This document shows, in pieces, positions 13,863 through 15,830 of a DNA stretch of 15,830 nt. The notes under the pieces are model-generated. The model did no database searches. It saw nothing but the letters and a program-made list of their open reading frames with translations, and was not told where the DNA came from. Position numbers and translations under genes: made by a program. The stretch comes from Thermoplasmata archaeon. Lineage in GTDB: Archaea > Thermoplasmatota > Thermoplasmata > Halarchaeoplasmatales > Halarchaeoplasmataceae. The stretch is from the NCBI GenBank assembly GCA_019594025.1, contig JAFDUB010000030.1:1-15830 (forward strand), read 5' to 3'. The number at the start of each line of letters is the position of its first letter. The first letter of the stretch is position 1.

Positions 13863-15776
13863 CTATAACGATGAAAGTGCCTCCTTTGCCTTATCTATCA
13901 AGAGCATCATCCCCATATCTTCAAACATGGAGAGGGATCTCGTTAGATTTTCTTCTGCACGCTTTCGGTCTCCCTTAGCTTTCCACATGATCCCGTATTC
14001 GTAAAGTGCCCCTGCCAACTCTTTTTTTTCTCCTGCAATTTCCAGTATCTCGATCCCTTTCTCGAACTCTTCCATTGCCTCTTTCCATCGTTCCTGGTCT
14101 CTATAAACAATGCCAAGTATATTGTGGCTCTCGCCCTCTCTAGACTTAGCACCGATTTCTTCGGATATTTTAAGTGCATTTTCAGCATTATTTTTGGCCT
14201 TATCCAACTCGCCTTTATCACTGTAGATCATCCCGAGGTTGCAGAGCGAATAAGCGATACCCCCTTTATAGCCTATCTCTTCCCGCATCTCTAGGCTCCG
14301 TTTGTAGTATTCCAGCGCCTTATCCTTCTCGCCTTTATCACTGTAGATGGTCCCGATGCTGCCAAGCGACATCGCAATACCGTTTTTATCGCCTATCTCT
14401 TCCCGCATCTCCAGGCTCCGCTGGAAGTATTCCAGCGCCTTATCCAACTCACCTTTATAATTGTAGATGATCCCGACGTTGTTAAGCGATAACGCAATAC
14501 TGTTTTTATCGCCTATCTCTTCCGCTGTCTCCAGGCTCCGTTTGTAGTATTGTAGCGCCTTATCCTTCTGGCCTTTAGCACTGTAGATGGTCCCGATGTT
14601 ATTAAGCGAGATCCCAATTCCATCTTTATTCCCTATCTCTTCCGCTGTTTCCAGACTCCTTTCGTGGAATTCCAACGACTCATCGTACTCGCTTTTACGG
14701 TAGTGGATGGACCCTATATTGTTCAGCGATTTAGCGATCCCCTTTACATCTTCTATCTTCTTTCTTATGGCTAATGCCTTTTCAAGATAGTCCTTGCCTT
14801 CACCATAATCACCTTTACTGATATAGATCGTGCCTATATCGTGTAACGCCTGTGCATAATGCTTTTTCTCATCCAGTCTATCCGATAGAACTCTTTCCTC
14901 TTCGAAGATGTCCATGGCGGTGTAGTAGTCGCCCTGCCTTGTATATGCCCACCCTTTCCTGTTCAGCAACCTACACATCTCCACATCCTCTTCGGTGGTC
15001 AGCGACATACCTTTGTCAGCGTATTCAAGAGATCTGTTGTATTCACCCTTATCAACATACACTCCTGCTATCTTCCCGTACAACCTTGCCTTTTCTTTGT
15101 TATCGTCCTCTAGCTCCAGAGCGTTCTGGTAGCTTTCCAGTGCCTCATCGTACTCACCGATAGTACCTATAACGTCTCCCATCCCTTCATATGCTCTAAC
15201 CGACCTTTTATCTTCTTCATCCATGAGAGACGATGCATCACGGTAAAACCTCTCAGCTTCTATGTTCGCATACTTATCTTTCGACTTATCTCCCGCATCC
15301 AAAAGATATTCGACGGCTCTTTCATCCTCCGCTTTGTAGTAGTGGTATGCAATATTTTCCAAAACATCATCTAGACAGTCTTTGTAAAGTTCTTCGTAGC
15401 TCTCGGCAACGATACGATGATACTCTACCCTCAACTCTTCGTTTATATCGTTGTACAGAACCTCACGTATCTTGTTGTGGTCGAACTTGTACTTCTTCTT
15501 CATGGAATGTATAAGATTGTGGATCCTCTCTATCTCGTTTAGGTTTTTGAGTAAATCCATCCTATTCCGCCCTGTTACACTCCCCAAAATTTGGCTACCG
15601 AAATCCTCACCTATCACACTAGCACATTCCAGCAGTTCGCTCTGTTCCTTCATCAATCGGCCCAATCTTCTCACGATAACATCGTATATCTTGGATGGGA
15701 TGTGTACTTCATCCATGGATCGTTCAAGGGTCCATACGCCATCTTCCTCTTTCAAGTGTTCTTCCTCAACCAGCAT
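13863..15776 (-). CDS. TPR-repeat regulator, C-terminal part of a predicted ATPase-TPR protein
   Basis: 637 residues from the first ATG after an in-frame TAG; the true gene almost certainly began further upstream. Residues 1-190 resemble the helical region that follows the NTPase in AAA/STAND-type ATPases (short acidic opening, 'IP..I...I.RRL..L......LL..AS.IG..F', then 'Y.F.H..I.E..Y' near 96-107). From about 194 to 630 there are about eleven TPR units of 40 residues with the pattern 'A.SL.NIG.IY..KGE.DKALEYY.RSLE..EEIGDK.G', some nearly identical. Such proteins are cytosolic sensors or scaffolds in which the TPR array binds a partner that controls the ATPase. No output domain is visible. 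It ends with TAG at 13863-13865. No ribosome-binding site precedes the ATG at 15776, which argues against it being a real start. Confidence 0.75.
   Translation of the reverse strand: MLVEEEHLKEEDGVWTLERSMDEVHIPSKIYDVIVRRLGRLMKEQSELLECASVIGEDFGSQILGSVTGRNRMDLLKNLNEIERIHNLIHSMKKKYKFDHNKIREVLYNDINEELRVEYHRIVAESYEELYKDCLDDVLENIAYHYYKAEDERAVEYLLDAGDKSKDKYANIEAERFYRDASSLMDEEDKRSVRAYEGMGDVIGTIGEYDEALESYQNALELEDDNKEKARLYGKIAGVYVDKGEYNRSLEYADKGMSLTTEEDVEMCRLLNRKGWAYTRQGDYYTAMDIFEEERVLSDRLDEKKHYAQALHDIGTIYISKGDYGEGKDYLEKALAIRKKIEDVKGIAKSLNNIGSIHYRKSEYDESLEFHERSLETAEEIGNKDGIGISLNNIGTIYSAKGQKDKALQYYKRSLETAEEIGDKNSIALSLNNVGIIYNYKGELDKALEYFQRSLEMREEIGDKNGIAMSLGSIGTIYSDKGEKDKALEYYKRSLEMREEIGYKGGIAYSLCNLGMIYSDKGELDKAKNNAENALKISEEIGAKSREGESHNILGIVYRDQERWKEAMEEFEKGIEILEIAGEKKELAGALYEYGIMWKAKGDRKRAEENLTRSLSMFEDMGMMLLIDKAKEALSSL
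14161..14760 (-). repeat. Five 120-bp tandem repeats coding for TPR units
   Basis: Units of exactly 120 bp (40 codons) run in register from 14161 to 14760. Units 14281-14400 and 14401-14520 differ at 17 of 120 positions by my count, and 14401-14520 and 14521-14640 at about 28. The similarity extends to silent sites, as expected of recent duplication or conversion. The encoded units correspond to residues about 339-538 of the TPR protein; units outside this stretch are much more divergent. Confidence 0.85.
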
Positions 15777-15830
15777 CTATATCAGTTCGAGGAGGAAGAA
15801 GGGGTTTCCTTCACTCTCATGATAAATTCG
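15777..15830 (-). pseudogene. Upstream in-frame fragment of the ATPase-TPR gene, separated by an in-frame TAG
   Basis: Reading the TPR frame upstream of its ATG gives a TAG at 15777-15779 and then 17 open codons to the window edge, encoding RIYHESEGNPFFLLELI. 'EGNPFFL.EL...LVEEG'-type sequence is a hallmark of AAA/STAND ATPases, and the following MLVEEE continues it without a gap. The homology therefore runs straight through the TAG. A single A-to-T change of a Lys AAG codon would create it. It may be a nonsense mutation, a sequencing error or a readthrough site. Confidence 0.6.

Noticed and set aside
13863..15830. Pyrrolysine coding as the main explanation for the TAG
   Set aside because: TAG is also the ordinary stop of two larger genes here, and no pyl gene is visible in the window; kept only as one possibility under the finding.

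Overview
The window reads as a piece of an archaeal genome, most likely an uncultured euryarchaeon of the Thermoplasmatota type, though this placement is an inference. The supports are: short AT-rich TATA-like boxes with purine-rich upstream elements instead of -35/-10 promoters; ribosome-binding sites of the GGTGAT type set very close to the start codon; free use of ATA, AGA and AGG codons; and very large secreted repeat proteins held by a single C-terminal membrane helix with a short charged tail. No rRNA, tRNA, CRISPR array, insertion sequence or recognised defence system is visible.

Layout. Positions 1-2729 (minus strand) hold a two-gene unit. A membrane-anchored protein with four tandem domains resembling the sulfite-oxidase/molybdopterin-binding fold overlaps by ATGA a lipoprotein metallophosphoesterase cut by the window edge. 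A SAM-dependent methyltransferase (2834-3580, plus) is divergent from it and convergent with a small sulfotransferase-like P-loop protein (3633-4205, minus). Positions 4404-11852 (minus) encode one giant surface protein of about 2482 residues: signal peptide, three blocks of GLUG repeats, eight Ig-like repeats of about 90 residues, four BIG2-like repeats, three InlB-type B-repeats with a CARDB-like domain inserted, a membrane helix and an acidic tail. A short cyclase-family (kynurenine formamidase-like) hydrolase with a TTG start (12074-12592, plus) and a second methyltransferase (12655-13188, minus) converge.

The stretch 13189-13862 has no large gene. It holds a plausible 51-residue membrane peptide (13301-13456), a dense run of inverted repeats (13511-13742) and a weak 53-codon ORF with a zinc-ribbon-like end. 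The right end (13863-15830, minus) is an ATPase-TPR regulator whose array includes recent 120-bp tandem duplications. Its reading frame is interrupted by an in-frame TAG at 15777-15779, inside a motif normally continuous in this family, so the gene may be newly inactivated, read through or affected by a sequence error.

Working together: the large minus-strand genes on the left build the cell surface or extracytoplasmic space (giant adhesin-like protein, cofactor-less SUOX-like repeat protein, lipoprotein phosphoesterase). The remaining enzymes look like ordinary single-gene units with unknown substrates. Hyphenated palindromes lie in three intergenic regions (2743-2760, 4302-4321, 11975-11994) and are candidate regulator sites. 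I did not find a convincing new multi-gene system. The items most worth checking are the TAG-interrupted TPR gene, the hairpin-rich gap and the four-domain SUOX-like/phosphoesterase pair.
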